Shown here one piece after another: positions 48,472 to 55,510 of a stretch of 64,000 nt of DNA. The notes beneath the pieces are model-generated. The model saw only the letters and a list, made by a program, of their open reading frames with translations, did no database searches and was not told the origin of the DNA. Every line of letters begins with the position of its first letter. The first letter of the stretch is position 1. The DNA comes from Undaria pinnatifida (lineage: Eukaryota; Sar; Phaeophyceae; Laminariales; Alariaceae), in contig JABAKD010000024.1 of assembly GCA_012845835.1 (NCBI GenBank), positions 2,956,061 through 3,020,060 of the forward strand, read 5' to 3'. Made by a program: the position numbers and the translations under genes.

Positions 48472-51400
48472 GGTTGTTGTTGTTGTTGCTGTTGTTGTTG
48501 TTGTTGTTGTTGTTGTGTGGTTGATTTCGCTGCCGTTGTCGTCCTTGCTGTCGCTTTATCACGTTAAGACGCGGTTGTCATCTAGCTCATGGTCACAGGA
48601 CAGGTCTAAACACGCTGGTATGTTCCAGGGCGTTTCACGGGTCAAGTCTCTTGTCGCGGGTCGGGTGGGGCCAGGCTGGTATATTCCAGGCCGTTTCACG
48701 GGTCAGGTCTCTTGTCGTGGGTCAGGTGGGGTCAGGGTGTCCCGACCCGATATGGCCTTGCCTGGCCCGTGATAGTTGAAAACCTCCGGACCCGACCTGG
48801 TTCGTGAAGCCTCTTGACCCTACCCGACTCGACGCGAGAAAGTTTAGAAAACTCCTGACCCGGCCTGCGGGTCGGATTATGCCCCGTGAAAGGCCCTGGG
48901 AGGTTCGACAATATACAACGAGTATAACTGCTTCGTCATGTGCGCCGTCGGTGAAAGATATGTGTGACATAACTATGTTATTATCTACACAGTCAGTCTT
49001 CACAGCTGACCCGAAAGCTATGTTTGCGAAATTGAGCTTTTTATGAGATTCTTGTGGTTTATCCAACTTGGCAGTTATTCACAGCAGAACAGGACATCAA
49101 TTCAGAAAATGAGCGCTAGGACAGTCAGGTTGATTTACGGGCACACACGAAATTCGGTAGTCGTTACACTGAAGTTGGTATAGAGCGCATACGTTTTCAA
49201 CTACGGAATCCAGGCTGGACCAGTTTTCCTGTTTCGTAGTGGTTGTTTTCTATACGTCAAATTTTGTTGTTTCGTAGTGTATGCTGCACATAGTCGGACG
49301 GCAAAATTCACGACATCAGTATTAATAGTATTAAACCAGCCACAAAACGTGAACGCAAAACAATGTGCTTACTTTTTTGTATTTACCAGCTACAAAACAT
49401 GATATCGAAACAACATGCTTTGTTGTCCTATTTATAGAGCATCCTTCCCGATTGAAGCCCACAGCGTGGAATCGGTGTTTCATTTTTAAAAGGTATGCTT
49501 TACATTGTCGGATAACAACTTTTACATCGCAGCAGTATTGTTAAAAATAGTGATACAACACGAACGTCAACAAAATGTTTGCCTTTCGCACGTTGGATTA
49601 TGTCCTTTCCGATTGACCCCCGCAGCGCGGGATGGATGCAGTGGTTCCAGCGGGGGGTGAAAGCAGAGGGGATGTTACCGGCCCATCCCCCCCTTTTCCA
49701 GAACACCCGCTGGGTTTCAGCGAGCTGCTGAAGCGCGCCGAACGAGCCCAGGCGGAGGTGACTGAGGAAGTGACGCATTCCTTACAATGCCGTTTTGCTA
49801 TTTATTTGAATTTGGGTTTGAATTTGGTTTTGACTTTATGTTCGTTGTTGTTGATTTTAACTTTGATTTAGTTTTTGCTCGTTTTTTTAGCGTTTTCGTG
49901 CATGTTTTGCTCGTTCGTTTGCTCAGTTTGTTTGCCTTAGGTCGCTCGTGTTGTGTTTCCCGCTGTTTTGTCACCTTTAAAAAAAAAAACAATTTCCTGT
50001 GTTCTTCCCAGTGTGGCTAACTCTTTGATAAATGATTATGAAAACCGAACATGGAGGTTTCAGAACCTTCTCAGGTGTGTTTAACTTTGGGAATTGGAGA
50101 ATCGGGCCAGCTTTTCCAAATTGCGACTGCCTTTTTGCAAGACGCATCCAACGGCGTTTGCCGTTTCTTCAGGATGGCAATTTGAATTCCGTACAAAATA
50201 TCGCAAAATAAGTTTCGAACATATATCACAGTTTCATTTGAAACATGGCATATTTTCGGATAAAAAGTGTCCGAAATTGATTTGAGGAAACTGCGGTGAC
50301 CCGAAAAAAATCAAACACCCATCCTCAAGAAACAGCAAGCATCGTTTGACGTGTCTCGCAAAAAATCTACTGGGGCTTTGAGAAGAACGGGCCCGGTTTT
50401 CCCGTTCCCCGGGTCACAGCACGCTTGCGAAGGTTTTGAAACCTCTGTTAGGAACAGTTTATTGTAAGAGTTGGCCTGTTTCCATTGTTAGCGTGTTTTG
50501 TGATCGCATTTTTTCGGTTTTTTTCTTGTGGCGGGGCAGGTCCTCCAGAAGCTGAACATGTCCCGGGAAGAACTGCTGGCGATGCCAGACGCGCGCGCAA
50601 TGGCTATCACGGTAAGATGTTGGCGTTCCTGTTGTTGTTGTCGTTCCTGTTGTTGTCGTTGTCGTCGTCGTTCTTGTTGTTGTTGGTGTTGTTGTCGTAG
50701 GTGTCTTACTGGATTAGTGTGATCTTGTTCCACATTAACACGGACTTTTGCGTCGCATCATTCCCCGCACCATACCACCAACGGCTCAATTGGTTCGTTA
50801 ACGTTATGTATTTTTATCGGCAGCTCGAGAGCGAGGAGGAGCACCTCAGTGATCTCGACGACCCGGAAGCCGGCACTTCTCCCGCCCCCACCGCTGCCGA
50901 AGCTGCCACCTTCGCGCTGGTGAAAGGTAGCGGCGCCAGCAAGACCATCCCCAGCTCAAGCAACTCCAGCCAAAGCAACACTAGCCAAAATAGCCCTGGC
51001 CAAAGTCGAAACACACAAAGCCAAAGACGAGGAGGAGGAGGAGGAGGAGGAGGAGCCAACGGTGAGGGTTCGGATGGGGCCGTCGTACCAACAGAAGTAC
51101 CAGGAGACTCAGCAGGGCAAAGCAACGCGGGACATGGTTCCACGACTTGTCGTACCCCCGTCTCCCCACAAGAAGCGTGTCACCATCAACAGCAACGGCA
51201 GGTGCATCGCACATCGAAAACTATTGATTCTCAGGCAGCCGGCTCCAACCTTGAGTGGAAAGGGGTGTGTGCAGACCACGTGGGGGGTGCTGGAGATCGG
51301 GGAGAGGAGTTGCGAGAAGGGGTTGGGTTGAAAAGTGATGTGGGTAGCGAGATGGAACACGCAGACGGTAGCGGTAACGGTGATGATTATGGTGACGTTG

Positions 51401-52452
51401 GCGAGGACGATATGGGTGACGGCATCGGTGGTGGTGATGATGATGTTATAGGTAACGGTATCGAGTACGGTATCAATATCGGTGACGGGAACGGGGACAG
51501 TAGCGGTAATCGTATCAGTGACGGCGACAGTAGCGGTAGCGGTGACAGAGATGATGGCGGTGACCGCAGCGGTATCGATGACGGTGATGGCGTCGTGATC
51601 GGTGACGGTGACGGTTTCGGTGGCGAGGTCGGTGACGGGAACGATAACGGTAGCAATGACGGGATCGGTAACGGAAACCGTAGCGGCGACAGTGACCTTG
51701 ACGGGACTCGTAACGGTGGTGGTATCGATAACGTTGTCGCTGACGGTAACGGCACCGGCATCGAACAACAAGCACAGCAGCAACAGCGGGAGAAACAGCA
51801 TGAACAGCAACAGCAGCGAGCGCAACCGCAAGATCGGCAAGAGAATGCGCTGTCGCGTGACATGCCACAGCCGCCACTGAAAGAACAAGCATTCGCCGCT
51901 GGCTCTCTCCCGGACGGCGTGCCAAACATGTTGAAAGGCGTTTGCACCGGTGGCAGCGGTGGCGGAGAAGAATGCGAGGACACTAGCGCAGAAAGCCCTT
52001 TTCCTCCCCCTCCCGCCAAGCATAACGGAGGCGTATTTCCGCAAAACTCGAGTCACGGGGGAGGGCCGTCATCTTCTCCACCCCCCCCCCCCTCGGGCCG
52101 CGACGGAAGCACCTCGGAGGAGGAGACGGATTCGATTGTTCCTCTCCAGGGGACAGAATACTCGTTTCCCCTTCAGGAGACAGAAATCACGGTACCCCCC
52201 CACGGCACAAAATCCGTGGCATCTCTCAAGGGGACAAAATCCGTGGCACCTCTCGAGGAGAAAACACCTGCGGTACGCCTCCAAGGGGTCGAGTCCACGG
52301 CACCCCATCCCGGGACAGAATCCGCTGTACCTCTCCAGAGGACGGAATCTGCGGTATCCCTACAAGGAATAGAGCCGTTGGAGTCCCCGCAGGACACGGA
52401 GCTCTTGAGGCGGAAGGCTAACCGCCCCCCCCGCCTATCAGACCAGGAGTGA
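28522..52452 (+). CDS. DOT1-like histone H3K79 methyltransferase gene (overall span)
   Basis: Exons listed separately splice in phase through the catalytic core. In order they give ALIYGEVDFGSF (loop before motif I), [15 protein letters not shown] (AdoMet-binding motif I), HCVGIEIL (acidic ribose-binding Glu), [27 protein letters not shown] and [14 protein letters not shown]. This is the order and spacing of the DOT1 fold (human DOT1L and yeast Dot1), which methylates H3 Lys79 on nucleosomes. The C-terminal 1,100 or more residues are low-complexity repeats. Exons upstream of 28522 are missing because the first exon starts in phase 1; they may lie in 26.5-28.5 kb or beyond. The exon 7/8 join is unresolved and one homopolymer changes frame. 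Confidence 0.87.
28690..28860. mobile_element. MITE, CCTCTATAGTGCC family (decayed)
   Basis: Contains AGTGCCGGTTGCCCGCTATA, GTGCCTGAGAAATCGCCTGG and CACAGATGAGAACAACCAGT, colinear with the intact copy at 45435-45597. Termini are eroded. Confidence 0.55.
29395..29845. repeat. CCAA then AAAC tetranucleotide microsatellites
   Basis: About 180 bp of (CCAA)n with CAGC/CAAT variants is followed by about 250 bp of (CAAA)n. The 128-residue Phe/Val/Cys/Leu frame on the minus strand is an artefact. A further short CCAACCAACC tract lies at 30060-30078, just before the exon 2 acceptor. Confidence 0.95.
30099..30226 (+). CDS. DOT1-like, exon 2
   Basis: Acceptor GATGGCAG|AC completes the split Asp codon. 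Reads [19 protein letters not shown], then [20 protein letters not shown] and IYGE, with donor GAG|GTGGGG, phase 0. The terminal YGE is the start of the conserved D1 loop of DOT1. The 21 bases at its 3' end recur four times in the next intron. Confidence 0.85.
30628..30786. mobile_element. Hairpin MITE, copy 1
   Basis: Near-palindrome. The left arm runs from GCCCCGCTCGATATTATAAT to GTTGTGGTACCTGCC; the right arm from ATACCACAACACGCC to TCACAACCTCGAGAGGGGC. It shares CGTTCTGTCGAA with the intron repeats and with copies at 31545 and 31865-32000. Confidence 0.65.
31545..31705. mobile_element. Hairpin MITE, copy 2
   Basis: The left arm CTCTCGAGGTTATGTTGCGG...GTGGTACCTGGTGTAGAG mirrors the right arm CTACACCAGGTACCACAACA...GTGCCGCATTATAATCTC. 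Two further right-arm-like pieces occur at 31865-31915 and 31935-32000. Confidence 0.7.
32695..32808 (+). CDS. DOT1-like, exon 3 (AdoMet motif I)
   Basis: 38 codons, phase 0, from GTTGCAG|GTG to GTG|GTGAGA. Reads [19 protein letters not shown], then [26 protein letters not shown] is the Gly-rich AdoMet-binding loop (DOT1L has DLGSGVG). It is preceded by a GTT-rich intron end serving as the pyrimidine tract. Confidence 0.92.
33472..33736. mobile_element. MITE with GACGCGTGCTACG termini, copy 2
   Basis: Left GACGCTTGCTACGATAGAGG, right CCTCCATCGAAGCACGCGTC. The interior is about 80% like copy 1 at 16720. A lone terminus GACGCGTCCTACGATAGAGG lies at 33127-33148. Confidence 0.85.
33830..34065. 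repeat. Dispersed repeat, partner of 5930-6200
   Basis: Shares GGATCCGCTCCGCGGGGGGC, GAGGCCAATGATTTGGTGCA and GTACGGGTGTAATTTGCG with the 5930 copy. Confidence 0.6.
35131..35605 (-). mobile_element. Copia element, 3' LTR (left in this orientation)
   Basis: A direct repeat of 38079-38550 with blocks TGATGGGGATCT, GTGGGCGATA, CGTTAGAGCACGATATCT, ACCTCACCAATAAGATT and AATATCTGAC. Divergence from its partner is considerable (about 80% identity by eye), so the insertion is old. The right boundary is not sharply defined. Confidence 0.75.
35990..36440. repeat. Inverted duplication of the copia protease/pre-integrase segment
   Basis: The plus strand at about 35996-36195 is homologous to the reverse complement of about 36200-36430. 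Shared blocks include AAGCTTCCCG(T), GCAATGTTGT/GTAATGTTGT, CATATCAACGCTC and GAGAAGG. The centre is near 36205. The sense arm ends in the pre-integrase motif; the other arm is backwards, so the element cannot encode a full Pol. Confidence 0.7.
36200..37330 (-). pseudogene. Ty1/copia gag-protease-pre-integrase remnant
   Basis: On the minus strand, with frame shifts, the order is: a Gag helical region ([20 protein letters not shown] near 37295-37236, then [20 protein letters not shown]); a CCHC zinc knuckle start (CHNCKKR, 36975-36955); the aspartic protease [14 protein letters not shown] near 36710-36665; and the pre-integrase motif [12 protein letters not shown] near 36265-36230. This is the Pseudoviridae/copia order. 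Integrase core, RT and RNase H are absent. Stops and frame shifts make it dead. Confidence 0.85.
38079..38550 (-). mobile_element. Copia element, 5' LTR (right in this orientation)
   Basis: Partner of 35131-35605. Just outside it on the minus strand lies TTTGGCAGGTTAGAGCACTC, whose TGGCAGG... could be a tRNA primer-binding site. An internal T-run near 38261 is private to this copy. Confidence 0.75.
38745..38910 (+). mobile_element. Two short 3' ends of the LINE family
   Basis: Two consecutive copies of the LINE tail: GATGCGTGGTCAACGGTCAA...GCAACAAATGAACA plus C-run (to about 38815) and GATGCGTGGTTACTGGTAAA...CATCAAATGAGTACG plus C-rich (to about 38900). Both are heavily 5'-truncated. They lie just before DOT1 exon 4, where the C-run also extends the pyrimidine-rich intron end. 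Confidence 0.65.
38991..39122 (+). CDS. DOT1-like, exon 4 (GIE motif)
   Basis: 44 codons from TGCCAG|GCC to CCGCAG|GTGATA, phase 0. Reads [20 protein letters not shown], then [20 protein letters not shown] and SRPQ. GIE supplies the acidic residue that binds the AdoMet ribose in DOT1. Its last 45 bases recur twice in the following intron. Confidence 0.9.
40019..40329 (+). repeat. Two echoes of the exon 4 end plus donor
   Basis: 40022-40066 reads [15 protein letters not shown] then GTGATG. 40284-40329 includes [13 protein letters not shown] then GTGCAA. Both keep the same length as the exon end and an intact GT. Downstream of the first copy the intron start (GTGATRTATACAT) is also repeated. 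Neither has an obvious acceptor of its own. Confidence 0.85.
40560..40673 (+). CDS. DOT1-like, exon 5 (DxD..F.NSTCF motif)
   Basis: 38 codons, phase 0, from GAGTGCAG|AAC to CGCCAG|GTGGGG. Reads [20 protein letters not shown], then [18 protein letters not shown]. It corresponds to the DOT1 segment where Asp and Asn (VNNFAF in DOT1L, NSTCF in Dot1-like fungal and algal proteins) line the methyl-transfer pocket. Confidence 0.92.
40700..43555 (-). mobile_element. LINE (non-LTR retrotransposon), 5'-truncated, antisense in a DOT1 intron
   Basis: Minus-strand decayed frames give, in order: a linker after the endonuclease ([20 protein letters not shown] near 43515-43456); RT fingers ([20 protein letters not shown] near 42620-42561 and [19 protein letters not shown] near 42446-42390); RT palm ([20 protein letters not shown] near 42195-42136 and [10 protein letters not shown] with the catalytic ADD near 42070-42041); and a C-terminal part ([30 protein letters not shown]). 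The endonuclease is missing and stops interrupt the frames. The 3' end CAAGCAACAAATGAGTACG runs into a C-run, not poly(A). Confidence 0.9.
43565..43725 (-). mobile_element. Short poly(C)-tailed retroposon, copy 4
   Basis: Reverse complement of the family at 13378: GGCCGTAG, ACCATAGACCCTCGCATC and GTCGGGTTTTCACCGACCAG are present. Its 3' (left) end abuts a G12 run on the plus strand. Confidence 0.65.
43726..43835 (-). mobile_element. LINE 3'-end fragment between G-runs
   Basis: Plus strand GGGGCGTGCTCATTTTTTGT, TGCTTGCCTTAATTGCTTGA and CACGCATCCCTTTCGAA match the LINE 3' end. G-runs lie on both sides. Confidence 0.6.
43855..44060. repeat. AGT/GTA trinucleotide-rich block
   Basis: Interrupted (AGT)n and (GTA)n; a second such block runs at 44110-44330. 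Poly-Ser, poly-Val and poly-Leu frames here are artefacts. Confidence 0.9.
44063..44086 (+). repeat. Echo of the exon 5 end
   Basis: CTTATGGTAGCGCTGGCTCG + TCAG matches the exon 5 end (CTTATGACGACTCTGGCTCGCCAG). It would read LMVALARQ. The following GTGGGG has become ATGGGG, so the donor is lost. The LINE lies between the exon and this copy. Confidence 0.7.
44433..44535 (+). CDS. DOT1-like, exon 6
   Basis: Acceptor GATACAG|GCG, donor CTGGG|GTGAGA, ends phase 1. Reads [20 protein letters not shown], then [14 protein letters not shown](G). LKPGSVVV and the terminal SWG are the last core strands of the DOT1 fold (compare SVSW in DOT1L). Its last 28 bases recur twice downstream. Confidence 0.92.
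44636..44889 (+). repeat. Two echoes of the exon 6 end plus donor
   Basis: AACGAAAAGGGCTTCGAAAT + GAGCTGGG|GTGGGG ends at 44669; AAGAAAAAGCGTTTCGGAAC + TAGCTGGG|GTAGGG ends at 44889. Both equal the exon end in length. Intron-start sequence (GACCC/TTCTG, TATTCGGTATT, GATGGTCGGTGTACC) is repeated between them. Confidence 0.85.
45435..45597. mobile_element. MITE, CCTCTATAGTGCC family (intact ends)
   Basis: The TIR AGTGATCCCTCTATAGTGCC pairs with GGTGCTATGGAGGGATCACC. It has internal GCCGGTT repeats and the shared TGGCACAGACGGGAACAAC. It is the best-preserved of three copies (3058, 28690). Confidence 0.8.
46076..46190 (+). CDS. DOT1-like, exon 7 (end of catalytic core)
   Basis: Acceptor GCGGCAG|GA completes the Gly codon of SWG. 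Reads [20 protein letters not shown], then [17 protein letters not shown](R). ATVFIHRR is the final core strand. The donor AAG|GTGCGT is good but gives phase 2, which does not fit the next Ala-rich exon; an alternative donor a few bases on (TGC|GTGCTT) gives phase 0. Confidence 0.85.
46278..46456 (+). CDS. DOT1-like, Ala-rich exon 8 (tentative)
   Basis: Acceptor TGTGCCAG|GT, then [20 protein letters not shown] and more Ala to GSHSTYDDG, with donor GATG|GTAGGT. Its phase-1 end agrees with acceptor CTCAGCAG|GA of exon 9, but its start does not agree with exon 7. It is built on GCT repeats; other frames are Leu-rich. Confidence 0.4.
46690..48363 (+). CDS. DOT1-like, exon 9: tetrapeptide repeats and acidic region
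   Basis: From [23 protein letters not shown] opens about 370 residues of degenerate 4-residue repeats ([16 protein letters not shown]) rich in Asn, Ser, Gly and Ile. An Asp run ([10 protein letters not shown]) and a Glu-rich tract to SEAEEE follow. At the G run 48117-48131 the frame changes by +1. The new frame continues acidic ([18 protein letters not shown]) and ends [13 protein letters not shown] at donor GAG|GTGTGT. The segment is presumably disordered; acidic runs often contact histones. All three forward frames are open in much of the repeat, so the frame is inferred from both ends. Confidence 0.6.
48422..48530. repeat. GTT trinucleotide repeat
   Basis: (GTT)n with few interruptions just after exon 9; shorter GTT blocks occur at 32590-32680 and 50630-50700. 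Confidence 0.9.
48626..48898. mobile_element. hAT-like MITE, 273 bp
   Basis: Ends CAGGGCGTTTCACGGG and CCCCGTGAAAGGCCCTG are inverted. Flanking 8-mers GTATGTTC and GGAGGTTC match at 6 of 8. It is rich in GGGTC/GACCC. The left 70 bp, including the flank GGTATRTTCCAGG, is tandemly duplicated. Intronic in the DOT1-like gene. Confidence 0.72.
49626..49769 (+). CDS. DOT1-like, exon 10
   Basis: Acceptor CCCCCGCAG|CGC in phase 0. Reads [19 protein letters not shown], then [20 protein letters not shown] and RAQAEVTEE, with donor GAA|GTGACG (or 12 bases earlier at GAG|GTGACT). Probable short helix [16 protein letters not shown]. No domain recognised. Confidence 0.65.
50540..50611 (+). CDS. DOT1-like, exon 11
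   Basis: 24 codons, phase 0, from GGGGCAG|GTC to ACG|GTAAGA. Reads [20 protein letters not shown] then MAIT. Helical; with exon 10 it may form a small coiled helix pair. Confidence 0.72.
50824..52452 (+). CDS. DOT1-like, terminal exon 12 (repeat-rich C-terminus)
   Basis: Acceptor ATCGGCAG|CTC, phase 0, open for 542 codons to TGA at 52450. It begins [17 protein letters not shown], then Ser/Gln-rich, then a Gly/Asp/Asn-rich tract at about 51350-51760 (GDGNGDSSG-like). A Gln run and Pro-rich linkers follow, then ten 9-residue repeats at 52138-52407. The end is [14 protein letters not shown]. The segment is predicted to be disordered. An antisense Ala/Thr/Val frame of 315 residues is a shadow of the GC-rich repeats. 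Confidence 0.78.
   Translation, partial: LESEEEHLSDLDDPEAGTSPAPTAAEAATFALVKGSGASKTIPSSSNSSQSNTSQNSPGQSRNTQSQRRGGGGGGGGANGEGSDGAVVPTEVPGDSAGQSNAGHGSTTCRTPVSPQEACHHQQQRQVHRTSKTIDSQAAGSNLEWKGVCADHVGGAGDRGEELREGVGLKSDVGSEMEHADGSGNGDDYGDVGEDDMGDGIGGGDDDVIGNGIEYGINIGDGNGDSSGNRISDGDSSGSGDRDDGGDRSGIDDGDGVVIGDGDGFGGEVGDGNDNGSNDGIGNGNRSGDSDLDGTRNGGGIDNVVADGNGTGIEQQAQQQQREKQHEQQQQRAQPQDRQENALSRDMPQPPLKEQAFAAGSLPDGVPNMLKGVCTGGSGGGEECEDTSAESPFPPPPAKHNGGVFPQNSSHGGGPSSSPPPPPSGRDGSTSEEETDSIVPLQGTEYSFPLQETEITVPPHGTKSVASLKGTKSVAPLEEKTPAVRLQGVESTAPHPGTESAVPLQRTESAVSLQGIEPLESPQDTELLRRKANRPPRLSDQE
52138..52407 (+). repeat. Ten 27-bp (9-residue) coding repeats
   Basis: Consensus [99 protein letters not shown]. 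There are no indels between units, which argues that the reading frame has been under selection. Confidence 0.9.
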
Positions 52453-53030
52453 TTTTTAGGAAACGTGGAGGAGTCACAGGGGGAGGGGCGAGGGCGGGCG
52501 CACCAGGTGGGGTCAAGACAAAGACGTCGATATGCTTCGTATGCTCCAGATGCACACATTGGATCGATGAGACCCACCCTTCGTGATCCAGGTTTTTCAA
52601 CGCAGACATATCTCTGGTGCTGTCTGTAAGATCTAGATCGTGGGGTCTGCATAACACGGATCTTGCGCACATGTTTGCCGGGTGTGATCTACACGATACG
52701 GCAACATATCACAACCTCAAATATAGGATATAGTGCATAGATGGTATGTATCGTGATCTCTCCGGTCTGTGGAAAGCTTGGACCCCGACGTCTGCGGGTA
52801 ACACCGCAAAAACATGATCTCGGGTTTGTTTAGGCGGAAATATATGTGATTCAGTCATCAAGAGGCGATAGGCGCGTTGGGGGGGGGGGGCAACGTAATG
52901 GAGAGGCGGTAACAGGGGAAAGGGGGAGGGGACGGGGGGGGGGGGAGGAGGGGGTGTACTCAATATCATGCATAGCGACCAGGGCACACAGCATGCAGCA
53001 GTTACCGGGGGGGGGGGGCCTGGGGGTACT
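52453..53030. other. 3' flank of the DOT1-like gene with G-runs
   Basis: No gene. Several long G-runs occur after 52876. No clear polyadenylation signal is visible directly after the stop. Confidence 0.4.
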
Positions 53031-53135
53031 CAGTTTGTGCATGGCCGTAGTCATATGACCATAGACCCTCGCATCCCTTCTGTGCCGGGACGGAGCGCGT
53101 CGGGTTTTCACCAACCAGGCACGGGGGGGGGGGGG
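53030..53135 (-). mobile_element. Short poly(C)-tailed retroposon, copy 5 (truncated)
   Basis: Plus strand GTACTCAGTTTGTGCATGGC, then CATAGACCCTCGCATCCC and GTCGGGTTTTCACCAACCAG: the 3' part of the family, minus orientation, with G-runs at both ends. Confidence 0.65.
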
Positions 53136-55230
53136 GGGGGATGGGGGGGGTATCAACCTGCAAGATAACACCGGTTGGCTGAGGGGGGGGGGGGATGCGG
53201 GAGACAGGCATCAACCCACCGGAGGCGGCAAGTCGAGGGGGGAGTGGGTGGGAAGGAGTATAACCCATAGCAAACGGCGATCCGTTGAACACTCGACTAC
53301 GGAACCACCAAAACGATGATCGGATCGACTCTCCTCGACGGGGAATGATTCGTTCAAGTCAATGGTCACAGTGAGTAGGAAGGGATCGGCTGATGACGGA
53401 GAAAGGGGGCGGACATCCATGGCATGGGACGCCTTCGACTTAAGGTTGAACGCGTTCTAGTTGACTGTTTTTTTATATTTTCTTCCTTATACCTCTATAT
53501 TGCCGCCGTTCGTACAAGGGCATGAGTACGTCGTTTATTGTGATATGTTATGTTGGGTGCTGTCTTTCACGTTGTGTGGTTTCGTGTGTGTTTTCGTTTG
53601 TACTGTGGCGTTAGTGTTGTTTATATTGATTTGTTTTTATTGCGTTATTATCGTTGTTTTATTGTGTTGTTAGTGTTGCTAGGTTGATTTATTTTGCTTT
53701 TGGTTTGTATTGATTTTTCCGTTGTGTTCGAATTTTATGTGTTAGTATTTTTTTTGTGTTGTCGGTGTTTTCATTGCTTGTTCCCACGCAGGTAGGTCTG
53801 CTTCACCTGCCGGCGGGGTGACTCCGCACCGTTTAGCACGCCGACGGGCGATAGTAAAAGAAACGACGAAACGAAGTAGTGGAAGCAAGGCGGCGCACGT
53901 TTCCACCAAATAACACAACAAGGGTGTTCCTTGGTTTGGTTCGAACATGTGTGTAATTATATTTTAGATTATATTTATCGTATGCACTACAATTTATTAT
54001 GTGTGCTTTGGACTTTTGTTTTGTGCGTGTCTGGAAGGCGGGGTGGGGACGGGTGGAGGGGGATAGGGGGGGGGGGGGTAGTACTGAAAGATCCGCTGCT
54101 CAGTCGTTGGCATGATGTGCGTTTATTTTACTGTTTTATGTGGAGAGCGGGGACAGAGTCAGCGGTCGCGACAAAGTCTTGAGATGAAAGCAACCAATAT
54201 TATTCCGTACCATGTACCGTACAAAATACCGTATCCAATACATTATACCACGCCGAATACCGCAGTAACGGACGTGCTACAGCTGCCCTAGTGCTGACAG
54301 CAAGAGATACAGCAGTACAAGGTGTAGCAATGCAAAGTTGGTTGAATGGTTGGTAAGATCGTTTAGATTTTGAGAGCATTCATTTATGTATTCTACACGT
54401 ATACTTTTTTATTGCGAACACTACTTACCAGGTATTATACTGTTGCTGTGCTGCAAGCTGCGTGTAGTGCCAGTGAGTTCTGCGTGGCTGACGTGAGAGG
54501 GTATCGTTTCTCTTGGTGTGAATGTTTACGTGCATCGTTCGGCAGTATAATCTACGCTGGCATGTGAGTGCAGCTATTTGGGGGATCTGTGCTTGCCAGG
54601 GTACATCCTGGGTACATCCCGGGGTTTCCTAGATAAAGGGATACATGGATCTAGCGAGGGTATCGTAATGGTTTGCTGATGCTGTTGTACAACATTGCAT
54701 CACAGCATCACTTCTTGTCTTGTCGGGGCAGCGATCGGTCTGACTATGACCACAGGACTCTGTCCCAGCGTGCTGTAGTACAAGGCTCTTTCATAGGTGT
54801 GTCCAGTGGGTGAACACCTCTGGTTCCGCTGCTTAGACGATGCTCGCCCTGAGCCGAGTGTTCGTCCACACGCTCATTGACAATAGACCTCCGCATGAAG
54901 CGTGTGTTGCGGTTGGTAAGATACGCCAGCCGACGCATGCTTCGATAAGGGCGCACTTTTTTGTTTCTGAGGCTTCTTACTTACAAGGAGCTCTATAGTA
55001 CTGGTACTATTACTATTGATCCAAAACTGACCCTTGAGAAAAGTGAAAGTGAAACCCGATGAACACTCTCACGGCCTAAGTGAGTTGTTAACGGATATTG
55101 CTGTGAAAGCATAGATTGCGTTCCGGCGATATTGGGTACTGTAGTTCCTCCTCGTCATGTCACGCAGTCGCCTAAAGCTACTACCCCTACAGCCGGGGCT
55201 CCGGTATAGGGGGGGTACATCCCTCATTTA
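53136..55230. other. Gene-free region
   Basis: No supported gene. It is GT/TTG-rich at 53460-53780. A decayed element at 54945-55085 (CGCACTTTTTTG..., GGAGCT, GATGAAC, CGGCCTA) resembles 44935-45055 and the interior of the GACGCGTGCTACG MITEs. Confidence 0.4.
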
Positions 55231-55234
55231 ACTA

Positions 55235-55510
55235 CTACTACTATTTTACTGCTACTACTGCTACTACCACTACTTACTACTGCTGCTGCTACCACTACTA
55301 CTACTGTCCTAATGCTGCTACTACTACTACTATTTTACTGCTACTACTACCACTACTACTACCACTACTACTGCTACTACTACAGCTACTACTATCCTAC
55401 TGCTGCTACTACTACTAGTACTACTGCTGCTACTACTACTACTTCTACTACTTCTACTACTATATTACTGCTACCACTTCCACTGCCACTGCTACTGCTG
55501 CTACTACTTC
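55235..55510. repeat. CTA/CTG trinucleotide-rich block
   Basis: Interrupted (CTA)n, (CTG)n and (CCA)n. Poly-Leu, poly-Tyr and poly-Thr frames are artefacts. Confidence 0.9.

Noticed and set aside
51109-52056. 315-codon antisense frame under the terminal DOT1 exon
   Set aside because: Composition reflects the complement of Gly/Asp repeats; the sense frame has phase-consistent exons.
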